Source of the DNA: Methylomonas sp. ZR1 | GTDB lineage: Bacteria > Pseudomonadota > Gammaproteobacteria > Methylococcales > Methylomonadaceae | Assembly (NCBI RefSeq): GCF_013141865.1 | Contig: NZ_RCST01000001.1 | Location: 3,906,001-3,970,000, forward strand | DNA: 64,000 nucleotides | Direction: 5' to 3' | Shown here: one piece after another, positions 43,005 through 52,304 of the stretch | Numbering within the stretch: position 1 is the stretch's first letter | Layout of the letters: every line of letters begins with the position of its first letter | The notes under the pieces: model-generated | The model's input: the letters and a program-made list of their open reading frames with translations, nothing else | What the model was told of the DNA's origin: nothing | Database searches by the model: none | Translations under genes and position numbers: made by a program

Positions 43005-43837
43005 TGGCGATTTATGCAATTGGTGACATTCAAGGCTGTTACGACGAGTTCCGTCGTTTGCTGGACCATATAAGCTTCGATCCGAATCAGGATCAACTCT
43101 GGCTGGCCGGCGACTTGGTGAACCGCGGCCCAAAATCCTTGGAAACGCTACGCTTTGTGAAAGGCTTGGGTTCTGCGGCCGTTACCGTACTGGGCAATCA
43201 CGATCTGCACTTGATTGCGACCGTGGTGTCGCTGGGCAAGGCCGGTAAAAAAGACACGCTGAGCGACGTTTTAAGGGCCGAGGATTGCGAAGAGCTGATA
43301 ACCTGGCTACGCCATCAAAAGCTGTTCCATCACAATGATAATTTTTGCATGCTGCATGCCGGTTTGCCACCGCAGTGGGATTTTGAAACCACATTGCGCA
43401 TGGCGCGTGAAACCGAGCAAGCCATGCAAAGCCCGGATCACGAACGCTTTTTCCGCTCCATGTATGGCAACAAGCCCGTAGTCTGGCGCGACGATTTACT
43501 GAAAACCGAAAAGCTGCGCTTTGCGATCAATTGTTTCAGCCGGCTGCGCTATTGCACCCTGGACGGCGTGATGGATTTTGGGCCCAAAGGCGCTCCCGGC
43601 AGCCAGCCCGACCACTTAATGCCCTGGTTTGAAGTGCCGGGCCGCAAAAGTATCGATATGCGCATCATCTTCGGCCATTGGTCCACGCTGGGCTATTTCG
43701 CCGGCTATAACTGTTACTCAATAGACACCGGCTGCTTGTGGGGCGGACAATTGACGGCGCTGGAACTGTCAGAACAACCCAGACGTTTCAGCATCGACTG
43801 CGCGCCCGTGCAAAACCCCAAGGCTTTTTCAGAATAG
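43004..43837 (+). CDS. apaH: Bis(5'-nucleosyl)-tetraphosphatase, symmetrical
   Basis: A 277-residue metallophosphatase that splits Ap4A into two ADP and can remove Np4 caps from RNA. The PPP-family metal motifs are AIGDIQGCYDEF, LAGDLVNRGPKS and LGNHDLHL, with later His residues in MLHAGLPPQWD and FGHWSTLGY. Length matches E. coli ApaH. It is translationally coupled to apaG. Confidence 0.97.
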   Translation: MAIYAIGDIQGCYDEFRRLLDHISFDPNQDQLWLAGDLVNRGPKSLETLRFVKGLGSAAVTVLGNHDLHLIATVVSLGKAGKKDTLSDVLRAEDCEELITWLRHQKLFHHNDNFCMLHAGLPPQWDFETTLRMARETEQAMQSPDHERFFRSMYGNKPVVWRDDLLKTEKLRFAINCFSRLRYCTLDGVMDFGPKGAPGSQPDHLMPWFEVPGRKSIDMRIIFGHWSTLGYFAGYNCYSIDTGCLWGGQLTALELSEQPRRFSIDCAPVQNPKAFSE

Positions 43838-43912
43838 TGAACTTTTGCCGGCGTTCCGGCATCAGCTCCCTCGCACACCAAGCACCACATCAATTTAACT
43901 CGAGATTAGACC

Positions 43913-44233
43913 ATGCGAAAAAACCTGTTCGTCGCCATCATCCTGGCCTTGCCATTAACCGCCTTCGCTTACCCTAGTGAAAACGACTATGGCCAACCGG
44001 TGGACCACAAGCTAGAACATTTGAATAAACTGCTGCAACTCAGCCCTGAGCAAAAAACCAAACTGGAAGCGATTTTTAAAGAACAGCACGAAAAATTCCG
44101 CGCCATCCACGAAGAGTCGCACAGCCGAATGAAAGAAGTATTAAGCCCGGAACAAATGCAAAAAATGGACGACTTGCGCAAACAACATCAAGAACAAATG
44201 CGCGAGCAAGCCCCTCGTAAACCGGCCCCATAA
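43913..44233 (+). CDS. Spy/CpxP-like periplasmic protein
   Basis: A 106-residue protein with a signal peptide (MRKNLFVAIILALPLTAFA) and a mature all-helical, charged chain with the LxxLSPEQ pattern (LLQLSPEQKTKLEAIFKEQH, then VLSPEQMQKMDDLRKQ), resembling the LTxxQ/Spy family of periplasmic chaperones and metal-stress proteins. It is short compared with Spy (about 160). A strong terminator follows. The chaperone role is inference. Confidence 0.78.
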   Translation: MRKNLFVAIILALPLTAFAYPSENDYGQPVDHKLEHLNKLLQLSPEQKTKLEAIFKEQHEKFRAIHEESHSRMKEVLSPEQMQKMDDLRKQHQEQMREQAPRKPAP

Positions 44234-44240
44234 ACAAAAC

Positions 44241-44274
44241 AGCCTCGGCGGTCGCTTGTACCGCCGAGGCTGTT
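44241..44274. terminator. Strong bidirectional hairpin between convergent genes
   Basis: Arms AGCCTCGGCGGT (44241-44252) and ACCGCCGAGGCT (44260-44271) pair perfectly, with TGTT after and AAACAAAAC before. It lies between the Spy-like gene and speD, which converge. Confidence 0.75.
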
Positions 44275-44293
44275 ACCGGGAATAAGAAATTCT

Positions 44294-45073
44294 TTAAGAA
44301 AAATTTCGGCCGTAAAAAATCTCGGCCATTTCTTCCTGCAGCATGCCTTGGATTTCTTCCTGATCCTCGTCGCTGAAATTACTTTCTTTCTCGAACAAGT
44401 AATTTTCCAGTTCGGTTTCTTTCAACATCATCTTGGTGTGGAAGATGTTTTCCTGATACACATTGACGTCGATCATCTGGTACAGCTCTTTCGTGCTTTC
44501 CGCGATGTAATTCTGGATGGAATTGATTTTATGATCAATGTAATGTTTTTGCCCGGATACATCGCGGGTAAAGCCACGCACGCGGTAGTCCATGATGACG
44601 ATGTCGGACTCGAAACTGTGAATCAAATAATTCAAGGCTTTCAGCGGGGAAATTTGCCCACAAGTTGACACGTCGATGTCGGCCCGAAACGTACAAATAT
44701 CGGTATCCGGATGGCTTTCCGGATAAGTGTGTACGGTGATGTGGCTTTTATCCAAATGCGCCAAAACCGTTTCCGGCAACGGGCCGGGTGACTCGGAATT
44801 CATGCCGGCCGGAATAACCGCACCTTCGGAAATCAGCATCGTCACACTGGCACCCTGTGGATCGTAATCCTGATGGGCGATATTCAAAATTTGCGCGCCA
44901 ATGATGTTGGCTACGTCTTTTAAAATCTGCGTCAAACGCTTGGCGTTATAGGCTTCGTCGATATATTCGATGTAGGCTTTTTCCTGCTCTTTGGGTGCAT
45001 AGCAAACGTCGTAAATATTAAAACTCAACGATTTGGTCAGGTTATTAAACCCGTGTAACTGTAATTTGCTCAA
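44294..45073 (-). CDS. speD: S-adenosylmethionine decarboxylase proenzyme
   Basis: A 259-residue pyruvoyl enzyme of the E. coli type. It makes decarboxylated SAM, the aminopropyl donor for spermidine. The self-cleavage site is within [13 protein letters not shown] (cut between Lys and Ser, Ser becoming pyruvoyl), and the substrate region [20 protein letters not shown] is near identical to E. coli as recalled. No speE is in the window. It follows the OsmC gene by 4 bases, so they are likely co-transcribed. Confidence 0.96.
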   Translation of the reverse strand: MSKLQLHGFNNLTKSLSFNIYDVCYAPKEQEKAYIEYIDEAYNAKRLTQILKDVANIIGAQILNIAHQDYDPQGASVTMLISEGAVIPAGMNSESPGPLPETVLAHLDKSHITVHTYPESHPDTDICTFRADIDVSTCGQISPLKALNYLIHSFESDIVIMDYRVRGFTRDVSGQKHYIDHKINSIQNYIAESTKELYQMIDVNVYQENIFHTKMMLKETELENYLFEKESNFSDEDQEEIQGMLQEEMAEIFYGRNFS

Positions 45074-45077
45074 CCGA

Positions 45078-45497
45078 TCAACCCTCTATAACTTCAAAAT
45101 CATGACTTATTTCCACGCCCGCTTTGCCCAACATAATGGAAGCCGAGCAATATTTTTCGGCGGATAACTTCACCGCCCGTTCCACTGCGGCAACCGGCAG
45201 ATTTTTACCCGTCACCTTGAAGTGCAAATGAATTTTGCTGAATACGGCCGGTACTGTGTCCACCCGTTCCGCAGTCAGTTCGGCAGTGCAATGTACGATC
45301 TCGTGGCGGCCTTTTTGCAGAATATCCACGACGTCGAACGACGAACAGCCGCCCACGCCCAACAACAGCATTTCCATGGGGCGTACCCCGAGATTACGGC
45401 CGCCGTGATCCGGCGGACCGTCCATCACAACCGTGTGCCCGCTGCCGGATTCGCCGACGAATAATCTGCCGTCGACCCATTTAATCGTTGCCTGCAT
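45078..45497 (-). CDS. OsmC/YhfA-family protein
   Basis: A 139-residue protein from ATG 45497; the longer frame would need a TTG. It has the two conserved Cys of the OsmC fold, in [14 protein letters not shown] and [11 protein letters not shown]. OsmC proteins reduce organic hydroperoxides, but the YhfA branch next to crp has no firm function. The arrangement speD-osmC divergent from crp is shared with pseudomonads and relatives. Confidence 0.9.
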   Translation of the reverse strand: MQATIKWVDGRLFVGESGSGHTVVMDGPPDHGGRNLGVRPMEMLLLGVGGCSSFDVVDILQKGRHEIVHCTAELTAERVDTVPAVFSKIHLHFKVTGKNLPVAAVERAVKLSAEKYCSASIMLGKAGVEISHDFEVIEG

Positions 45498-45625
45498 GTT
45501 AAACCCCAACCAAATTCAAAATTGTCGCGAATTTTACAACGAACCCGTCAAATGTCTTGATTTTTTTGTAAAACTACTGCACCTTGATAGGGTAACCAAT
45601 CTAGTTCACAGAATTATTACAAATT

Positions 45626-46279
45626 ATGAGCTTTGTTAAACAAAACAAGATTTCACCCTCTGCCCTGGATGCCTTTTTACGCTTCTGCCATGTTAGAAGC
45701 TATCCGGCCAAAATCACCATAGTCCGCCCCGGCGATATAGGCGACAAGCTGTTGTTTGTGGTCGACGGCTCGGTCAGCGTCAGCGTCGAGGACGAGGAAG
45801 GCCGCGAGTTGATTTTGGCGTATTTGAACAAACACGATTTCGTCGGCGAGATCGGGGTGTTCAAAAACGCCGAAACGCGGAGCGTACTGGTGAAAACCCG
45901 CACCAAATGCCAAATGGCGGAAATCGGTTATGAACGCTTCAAAATGCTGTTAAACGCCGAGTTGCGCGATCAGGCGGTGGAGATTTTGACGGTACTCGGC
46001 GAACAGCTCTCGACCCGTTTGTTGATCACCAGCCGCAAATACCGCGATCTGGCGTTTATGGACGTGGAAGGCCGTATCGCCCGCACCCTGTTGGATTTGG
46101 CCAAGGAGCCGGACGCAATTACCCATCCGGACGGCATGCAGTTACATATCACCCGCCAGGAAATCGGCCGCATCGTCGGTTGTTCCCGCGAGATGGCAGG
46201 GCGCGTATTGAAAGAGCTGGAAGACAAGGGCTTGATCACCGCACACGGTAAAACCATCGTGGTATTCGGCACACGTTAA
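45626..46279 (+). CDS. crp: cAMP receptor protein family regulator (CRP/Vfr)
   Basis: A 217-residue regulator. The cyclic-nucleotide pocket has FVGEIGVFKNAETRSVLVKT, with the Gly-Glu and Arg-Ser that contact cAMP in E. coli CRP, and the Thr in QLSTRLLIT near the dimer helix. The C-terminal helix-turn-helix ITRQEIGRIVGCSREMAGRV is almost that of CRP, with the DNA-contacting R-E. It should bind TGTGA-N6-TCACA-like sites. Length and ends match CRP/Vfr. It shares its terminator hairpin with the convergent RND pump gene. Confidence 0.93.
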   Translation: MSFVKQNKISPSALDAFLRFCHVRSYPAKITIVRPGDIGDKLLFVVDGSVSVSVEDEEGRELILAYLNKHDFVGEIGVFKNAETRSVLVKTRTKCQMAEIGYERFKMLLNAELRDQAVEILTVLGEQLSTRLLITSRKYRDLAFMDVEGRIARTLLDLAKEPDAITHPDGMQLHITRQEIGRIVGCSREMAGRVLKELEDKGLITAHGKTIVVFGTR

Positions 46280-46288
46280 CGCCGCGTG

Positions 46289-46310
46289 AAGGGCGAATTC
46301 ATTCGCCCTT
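46289..46310. terminator. Bidirectional terminator shared by crp and the RND pump gene
   Basis: Arms AAGGGCGAAT (46289-46298) and ATTCGCCCTT (46301-46310), perfect, 2-base loop. The stop codon of the RND gene (46299-46301) lies inside the hairpin, so one arm is coding for that gene and the other is not. Confidence 0.6.
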
Positions 46311-49300
46311 TGAGACACTACCGAAAAACGGCTTTACCAAACTTTGCCGAGCACCATCGACATAGGTAAACACCACCGGCACCACCAGCAGACTTAACAA
46401 AGTAGAGCTAATCAAGCCGCCAATCACCGCCACCGCCATCGGCTGGCGAAAACTGGCGTCCGCCCCCCATCCCAACGCAATAGGCAACATACCGGCAATC
46501 ATGGCCACCGTCGTCATGACTATAGGCCGGGCGCGTTTATGGCAGGCATCCAGCAAGGCCTCGTGCCGACTCAGACCATGTTCTCGCATCGCCAGCAACG
46601 CATATTCCACCAGCAGGATCGAGTTTTTGGTGACGATGCCCATCAGCATGATCAAGCCTATCATCGACGGAATATTCAACTCGCCGCCGGTCAGCAACAG
46701 TGCGACAAACGCGCCGCCCATCGACAACGGTATCGCCGACAGGATGGTCAAGGGTTGAAAGAAATCCTTAAATAACAACACCAATACGCAAAACACGCAC
46801 AGCAATCCGGTCAGCATCGCCATACCAAAACTGCTGGCCAATTCGGCCATGATTTCGGCGTCGCCGGTACGAATCAATTTAACGCTGGACGGCATATTAA
46901 CCACTGCCGGCAAAGTTTTGGCGGCGGCCAGCGCCTCACCCAGGGACATGCCGCCCAGTTCGGCGTTGACCGTGACATAGCGGCGACGGTCATACCTGTC
47001 CACCTGCGCCGAACCGCTGGCTAACGATAGCTCGGCCACACTAGACAGCGGTACCAACCTATCCCCCGCCCTAACTCTTAGATTGGCTAAGACCTGCAAA
47101 TTCTGCCGTGCGGCATCGGCTATCCTTACCCGAATCGCCAGTTGGCGGTTATCCAGATTCAGCTTGGCCAATTGGGCATCAAAATCACCAGTGGTGGCAA
47201 TGCGCACCGTTTCGCCGATCAGTTCGGCTGTCACGCCTAATTCGGCAGCGCGCTGCCAGTCCGGCCGAATCGCAATCTCCGGCCGTTCCAGGCTGGCCGT
47301 GGAGCTGATGCTGCTCAAGCTACCCATATTACGCAAATCGCGCTCTAAGGCCTGCGCGCTGGCCTTTAAGGCCGCCGCATTATCGCTAGACAGTATCAAA
47401 GACATCTTCTCGCCCGGCCCCCCGATGCCAATGGAGAAGCGGGCGCCCGGCACTTCGCGCAATACTGCCCGCACCGCCTGTTCAATCTGCGTTTGATGCG
47501 GCCGCTGCCCGCGCTCGCTCAAAGTTAAGGTCAGCGCGCCCTTACGTTGTTCGCCCGGTCTGGTCACGCCGCCACCGACTATTTGACTGCTACCGACCGC
47601 GGTAAAAATGTGTTCGACACCTGCCAGCGGTTGCAGAACCGCTCGCGCCGCTTCGGCGACTCGACCGGCATCGTTTATCGAACTACCCGGCGGCAACTCG
47701 AATTGCACCGTGGTGTAACCACGATCAGCGGGCGGCACGAATCCCGCCGGGATCAAGGGCAGCAATAAGCAAGCACCCATAAAAAACAGCGTGGAGAGCA
47801 GCATCGTCGCCTGGCGATGACGTAGCGTCCACTGCACGGTTTTCAGGTAAATGGGCATTAATCTGCCATCGACGCTGGCCGGGTGATGACCTTCTGTGAG
47901 TAAATAAGCCGCCAGCATCGGCGTCAGCAGGCGCGCCACCAACAAGGATGCCAGCACCGCCACCACGGCGGTCCAACCGAACTGCCGAAAAAACAATCCC
48001 GACACCCCGCTCATCAGGGCAGTAGGCATAAACACCACCACCAGCGTTAAGGTGGTGGCGATGACCGCCAGTGCGATTTCGTCGACCGCCTCGGCGGCGG
48101 CCTGACGGATGCCCTTGCCCATCCGCACATGCCGGGCGATGTTTTCGATTTCCACAATCGCATCGTCCACCAATATCCCGACCACGATAGCCAAGGCCAG
48201 CATGGTCAGCATGTTCATGGAAAACCCCAACCAATGCATCACCGCGAACGTCGGCAAAATCGACAAAGGCAGGGCCGACGCCGACACCAAAGTTGCCCGC
48301 CAATCGCGCAAGAACCACCACACCACCAAGACCGCCAACAGCGCGCCTTCGTAGAGCATCATCATCGAGCCTTCATACTGCTCTTGCGAATACGCCACCG
48401 AACCGGAAATCAGGGTAAAACTCGAGGAAGGATCGGCTTCCCGCATCCGCGCCAAGGCCTGCTCCACATCATTGGCGATGCGGGTTTCGTCAAAACCCTT
48501 GGCCCTGTAGATGTTGAAACCGATCAACGGCTTGCCGTCCAAGGCTGCCAATTGCGTACGCTCGGCAACGGTGTCGCGGACCGTGGCGATTTGCTCCAAG
48601 CGCACCTCGCCGCCGTTGGCTATAGGCACCGGCAAGGCCGCCAGTTCGCTGGCCTGCCGCACCGTGGCCAGTGTGCGCACCGATTGCTCCGCCAAGCCCA
48701 CATTACCCCGGCCGCCGGAAGACTCCTGCTGCGCCTGTTTCAAGGCTCGCGACACATCGGTCGCGGTGACGCCCAGCGAAGCCAAGCGCACCGGATCGAC
48801 TTCCAGTTGTATTTCCCGCTGCACTCCGCCCAGGCGTTCGAAACGGCCGACGCCGGCCACGCCCAACATGACCTTGCTGACGTTATCATCCACCTGCCAG
48901 GATAAGGCTTCCTCGTCCAGTTTGGTCGAGGCAATCGCATAGGTCAAAATCGGCGCGCCACCCACGGTCACCGCACTGATACTAGGTTGCAGCACACTGC
49001 TAGGCAAATCCGAGCGCACCCTGTCCACCGCATCCTTGGTTTCTATCAAGGCATCGGAAAGCTTTTTTTCCAGAATAAATTCGACATTGATTTGCACCAA
49101 ACCATCGGTAATCGAGGTGCGGATATGCTTCAACCCGGACAGCGTGGCAATCGAATCCTCGACTTTGCGCGCCACTTCGGTTTCAAGTTGTGCCGGCGCC
49201 GCGCCCGGTTGATTAAGTTTGACAATGACGCTGGGTAAATCCAGATCCGGCAAGCTCTGTATCGACAACTGCTGCAAGCCGCGTAGTCCGGCCAATGACA

Positions 49301-49361
49301 GCAAGATAAACAGTAAAATCGATGGAATGGGGCTGCGAATCGACCAAGAGGCAAAACTCAT
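46299..49361 (-). CDS. RND efflux pump inner-membrane transporter (AcrB/HAE1 type)
   Basis: A 1020-residue transporter with 12 helices and two large periplasmic loops (about 30-330 and 550-860). RND signatures are GAAPAQLETEVARKVED near the N-terminus, GILVDDAIVEIENI in TM4 with the paired proton-relay Asp residues, and NSILLVEYALLA in the second half. It starts at the stop of the adaptor gene (TAATG). No outer-membrane channel gene follows, so it probably uses a TolC-like protein made elsewhere. Substrate is unknown. Expression is likely set by the divergent TetR regulator. Confidence 0.93.
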   Translation of the reverse strand: MSFASWSIRSPIPSILLFILLSLAGLRGLQQLSIQSLPDLDLPSVIVKLNQPGAAPAQLETEVARKVEDSIATLSGLKHIRTSITDGLVQINVEFILEKKLSDALIETKDAVDRVRSDLPSSVLQPSISAVTVGGAPILTYAIASTKLDEEALSWQVDDNVSKVMLGVAGVGRFERLGGVQREIQLEVDPVRLASLGVTATDVSRALKQAQQESSGGRGNVGLAEQSVRTLATVRQASELAALPVPIANGGEVRLEQIATVRDTVAERTQLAALDGKPLIGFNIYRAKGFDETRIANDVEQALARMREADPSSSFTLISGSVAYSQEQYEGSMMMLYEGALLAVLVVWWFLRDWRATLVSASALPLSILPTFAVMHWLGFSMNMLTMLALAIVVGILVDDAIVEIENIARHVRMGKGIRQAAAEAVDEIALAVIATTLTLVVVFMPTALMSGVSGLFFRQFGWTAVVAVLASLLVARLLTPMLAAYLLTEGHHPASVDGRLMPIYLKTVQWTLRHRQATMLLSTLFFMGACLLLPLIPAGFVPPADRGYTTVQFELPPGSSINDAGRVAEAARAVLQPLAGVEHIFTAVGSSQIVGGGVTRPGEQRKGALTLTLSERGQRPHQTQIEQAVRAVLREVPGARFSIGIGGPGEKMSLILSSDNAAALKASAQALERDLRNMGSLSSISSTASLERPEIAIRPDWQRAAELGVTAELIGETVRIATTGDFDAQLAKLNLDNRQLAIRVRIADAARQNLQVLANLRVRAGDRLVPLSSVAELSLASGSAQVDRYDRRRYVTVNAELGGMSLGEALAAAKTLPAVVNMPSSVKLIRTGDAEIMAELASSFGMAMLTGLLCVFCVLVLLFKDFFQPLTILSAIPLSMGGAFVALLLTGGELNIPSMIGLIMLMGIVTKNSILLVEYALLAMREHGLSRHEALLDACHKRARPIVMTTVAMIAGMLPIALGWGADASFRQPMAVAVIGGLISSTLLSLLVVPVVFTYVDGARQSLVKPFFGSVSKGE

Positions 49362-50530
49362 TAATCAATCCTCGTCGGCGCGATGTGCACGAGATCACCA
49401 TCATTGAGAAAGCCGGCCCCCTCCAATACCACGCGCTCTGCTTCGCTCAAACCGTGGACGATTTCAATGTCCACGCCGTATCGACGGCCGATTTCGACCG
49501 CCTGCAAACTTACCAGCGAGGTATCGGCATCGCTGAGTAGCGTCAGCACATAGTTGCGGCCATCGCGGATCACCACGCTGGCGGCCGGCACCACCAATGC
49601 CGGACGCTGACTTAACTCGATCCGACCATTGGCATACATGCCGGCCCGCGCCTGACTGCCCGGCAGGATGTCGGCGTACACGACGCCCAATCGCGACTGC
49701 TCGTCCAAGGCCGGCGCCAGTTGCCGCACCCTAGCTTGGGCAACGCTGCCGTCCGGCAGGCTCAGTTGAATCGCTTGCCCCGCCTGAATTTGCGCGATTT
49801 GCCCGGCGGTCAATTCACCGCGCCATTCCAGGCGATTTTGCCGAATTAATCGAAACAACTCCTGCCCGCTGCCGGCCACCGCGCCCAGGGTTGCCATTCG
49901 CGCGCTAATCGCGCCGTCGTCAGGCGCCCGCACCTCGGCATAGCTTAGTTGCAACTGTTTAGCAGCCAACTGGGCCTTGATCGCATCGACCTGAATGCGG
50001 GAGGTTTCCGCTTCGGTTTCGTACCGCAACAACTCCTGTTGACTCAGCGTCGCTGCGTTTTTGAGTTTCAGCACCCGCTGTTTGTTGGTTTCGGCTTGCG
50101 CGGCAGTGGCCCGCGCCTGGGCCAGATTGGCCTGCAATTGCGCCAGATCGGCGCGCAGCATATCAGCGTCGAAACGCGCCAATAGCTGACCGCGCTTGAC
50201 CTGATCGCCGACATTGACATTGACTTCGATTAACCTTAATCCGGATTGCTGGGCGCCGATGACGGCTTCTTGCCAGGCCGTAATCGCCCCCGACGCTTCC
50301 AGGGTGGTTGGCCACTGCCGCCATTGCGGCACTGCCCGCGTCACCGTCAGCGCCGGCACCGTTTTTCCCGGCGCGGCAGCGCCTGGACTTTCCCGGTTTA
50401 ACAACCAAACTATTAGCACCGCACAGCATGCTAGTACGGTAAAAATCCCGATAAGCAATGAACCGCGTGCCAATCCACGCTGGGAATAAAGGGTATAAAA
50501 GCTTATACGGCGGGCTAGGTGTGTCATCAT
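49361..50530 (-). CDS. RND efflux periplasmic adaptor
   Basis: A 389-residue membrane-fusion protein from ATG 50530; the longer frame would need a TTG start. An N-terminal anchor (LLIGIFTVLACCAVLIVWLL) precedes the lipoyl-like half-motif GAQQSGLRLIEVNVNVGDQV, a coiled-coil hairpin (about 115-185, ADMLRADLAQLQANLAQARA), the second lipoyl half RAPDDGAISAR and beta-barrel domains. It links the RND pump to an outer-membrane channel. One-base overlap with the pump gene. Confidence 0.92.
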   Translation of the reverse strand: MMTHLARRISFYTLYSQRGLARGSLLIGIFTVLACCAVLIVWLLNRESPGAAAPGKTVPALTVTRAVPQWRQWPTTLEASGAITAWQEAVIGAQQSGLRLIEVNVNVGDQVKRGQLLARFDADMLRADLAQLQANLAQARATAAQAETNKQRVLKLKNAATLSQQELLRYETEAETSRIQVDAIKAQLAAKQLQLSYAEVRAPDDGAISARMATLGAVAGSGQELFRLIRQNRLEWRGELTAGQIAQIQAGQAIQLSLPDGSVAQARVRQLAPALDEQSRLGVVYADILPGSQARAGMYANGRIELSQRPALVVPAASVVIRDGRNYVLTLLSDADTSLVSLQAVEIGRRYGVDIEIVHGLSEAERVVLEGAGFLNDGDLVHIAPTRID

Positions 50531-50666
50531 GACGAAAAATCTCGGCAAACATTACTCAGCTCCAAGTCTATACGACAATTTAAAACTGAACCATCGGGTC
50601 TAGAATAAGCCAAATAGCGGCCTAGCGCTCGAAACTCAGCCGACTCGCTCGAATAAGGAAGGTTCC

Positions 50667-51362
50667 ATGAGAAAGAAAAGTGGAGAACGTTGCCAAGCTA
50701 TTCTGGATGCGGCAAAAACCCTGTTTGAAAAAGTCGGTTTCGAACAAGCGACGATGGCGGAAATCGCCGCTACTGCCGGCCACTCCAAGGCCACGCTGTA
50801 CAACTATTTCAGCTCAAAGGAACAGTTGTTTCTGGAATTGGCGCGCCGTTCCGCTGATCGCCACAGCGAGCAATTATTTTCCTTGCTGATGCCGGACTGC
50901 GGCAGTGCACCTCTCGATACACTGCCAGACCAGGTCAACCAAGTCCTGGCACTGTTGCAACCTTCCGACGACTTGCCGGCCACTTTGCAACGTTTCGGCG
51001 AAGGCGTGATGAGCAACTTTCTGTCCTTGAAAAGTTTGGCGGCCCGACGCATGTTGATCGCAGCCGCCGCCACTCATCCGGAAGCCGGCCGCCTGTTTTT
51101 CGAAAACGGCCCCGCCAAGGGCATGCAATTTACTGCGCAATTTTTCGCACAAGCGATGAATGCCGGCCAGTTGCGGCATGCCGACCCACATGTGGTGGCC
51201 GCGCATTTTCGCGGTTTGCTGGAATCGGAAGTCTACGAATCGGGCTTGTTCAACGCCCGCCGGGAATTGAAACCCAAACAAGTTAAAGCCACAGTCGAGC
51301 GCGCCGTCAGCGCGTTTATCAGAGCCTATGCACCGACTGCCACCGATTTGACTGACGATTAG
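50667..51362 (+). CDS. TetR/AcrR-family regulator
   Basis: A 231-residue repressor-like protein. The N-terminal helix-turn-helix is ATMAEIAATAGHSKATLYNY, followed by FSSKEQLFLEL as in AcrR-type regulators, then a helical ligand-binding domain. GGAAGG precedes the ATG. It is divergent from the RND adaptor gene across about 136 bases, the standard place for its operator. Its stop abuts the dienelactone hydrolase stop. The ligand is unknown. Confidence 0.92.
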   Translation: MRKKSGERCQAILDAAKTLFEKVGFEQATMAEIAATAGHSKATLYNYFSSKEQLFLELARRSADRHSEQLFSLLMPDCGSAPLDTLPDQVNQVLALLQPSDDLPATLQRFGEGVMSNFLSLKSLAARRMLIAAAATHPEAGRLFFENGPAKGMQFTAQFFAQAMNAGQLRHADPHVVAAHFRGLLESEVYESGLFNARRELKPKQVKATVERAVSAFIRAYAPTATDLTDD

Positions 51363-52148
51363 CTATTGCTTGAACACTTCGCGAAACAACTGTTGCATGG
51401 CTTCCCAGGATTGTTTATCCGCGTCGGCATCGTAAGCAATAGGCAAATTATTGGCTTTGCCTAACCTATCCGCGTCGGGGTTGGTGAAGCCGTGGCGCGC
51501 GCCGGGATAGTTAACCAAACGATAGTCCACGCCGGCTTGGGTCATTTCTTTTTCAAATGCCGCAATGCTGTCGGCGCTGACAAACTCGTCGGCCGCGCCG
51601 TTCAAAACCAATACCCGCGATTTGACCTGCCCACGTCTTGCCGGCGTTTGCGTGGACAGATTGCCGTGAAAACTCACCACTGCCGCCAGATCGGTACCCA
51701 AGCGCGCCATATTCAAGACTGTCGCACCGCCGAAACAATAACCTATCGCCGCAATCTTGCCCTTATCGACACTGGCTTGTTTTTGTAAAAAGGCTAAAGC
51801 CGCGGTAAAACGTAATTGCGAAACGCCCGCCCGCTCCACGACGCTGTTCATGAAGGTTGAGGCTTCGGCTGCATGCTCGCTGGATTTGCCGTCGCCGTAC
51901 ATATCGACCGCCAGCGCGGTATAACCCAGTTCCGCCAACATCTTCGCGCGCTGCCGGGCGTAGTCGTTCAAGCCCCACCATTCGTGAACCACCAGCACGC
52001 CGGGCTGCTTGTCGCCTTTCGTGTCGTCCCAAACCAGATAGCCTTTTAGCGTGGTATCGCCGGCGGCATAACTCACGGCTTGCTCCTGCAATGCCGCTTG
52101 CAAACCGGAACTGAACAATAAGGCCAAAAAGAATAAACTACGCATCAT
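51363..52148 (-). CDS. Dienelactone hydrolase family protein, exported
   Basis: A 261-residue alpha/beta hydrolase with a signal peptide (MMRSLFFLALLFSSGLQAA). The nucleophile motif is AIGYCFGGATVL with Cys in the nucleophile position, the acid is in NGAADEFV, and the His is in GARHGFTNPDAD: the C-D-H triad of dienelactone hydrolases. The VVHEWWGLNDYARQRA stretch forms the oxyanion region. Perfect AGGAGGT upstream of the start. Substrate unknown; periplasmic location is inferred. Confidence 0.9.
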   Translation of the reverse strand: MMRSLFFLALLFSSGLQAALQEQAVSYAAGDTTLKGYLVWDDTKGDKQPGVLVVHEWWGLNDYARQRAKMLAELGYTALAVDMYGDGKSSEHAAEASTFMNSVVERAGVSQLRFTAALAFLQKQASVDKGKIAAIGYCFGGATVLNMARLGTDLAAVVSFHGNLSTQTPARRGQVKSRVLVLNGAADEFVSADSIAAFEKEMTQAGVDYRLVNYPGARHGFTNPDADRLGKANNLPIAYDADADKQSWEAMQQLFREVFKQ

Positions 52149-52304
52149 AAAAACCTCCTGTTGAAAAATGGCCTTACGTTTACACTGCTAACGGGCATTG
52201 TCAATCTCTAGGGCCTTGCGACAATAAAATTCCATCGGGGCGGCGGGTTTTACGGCAACCTAGGCGCTGTGATTTCCTTTAAACGAACGGCAAACATAAA
52301 CTCC

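Noticed and set aside
48129..48905. Plus-strand frame of 258 codons opposite the RND pump
   Set aside because: A shadow of the RND coding sequence; His/Gln/Arg-rich with no domain.
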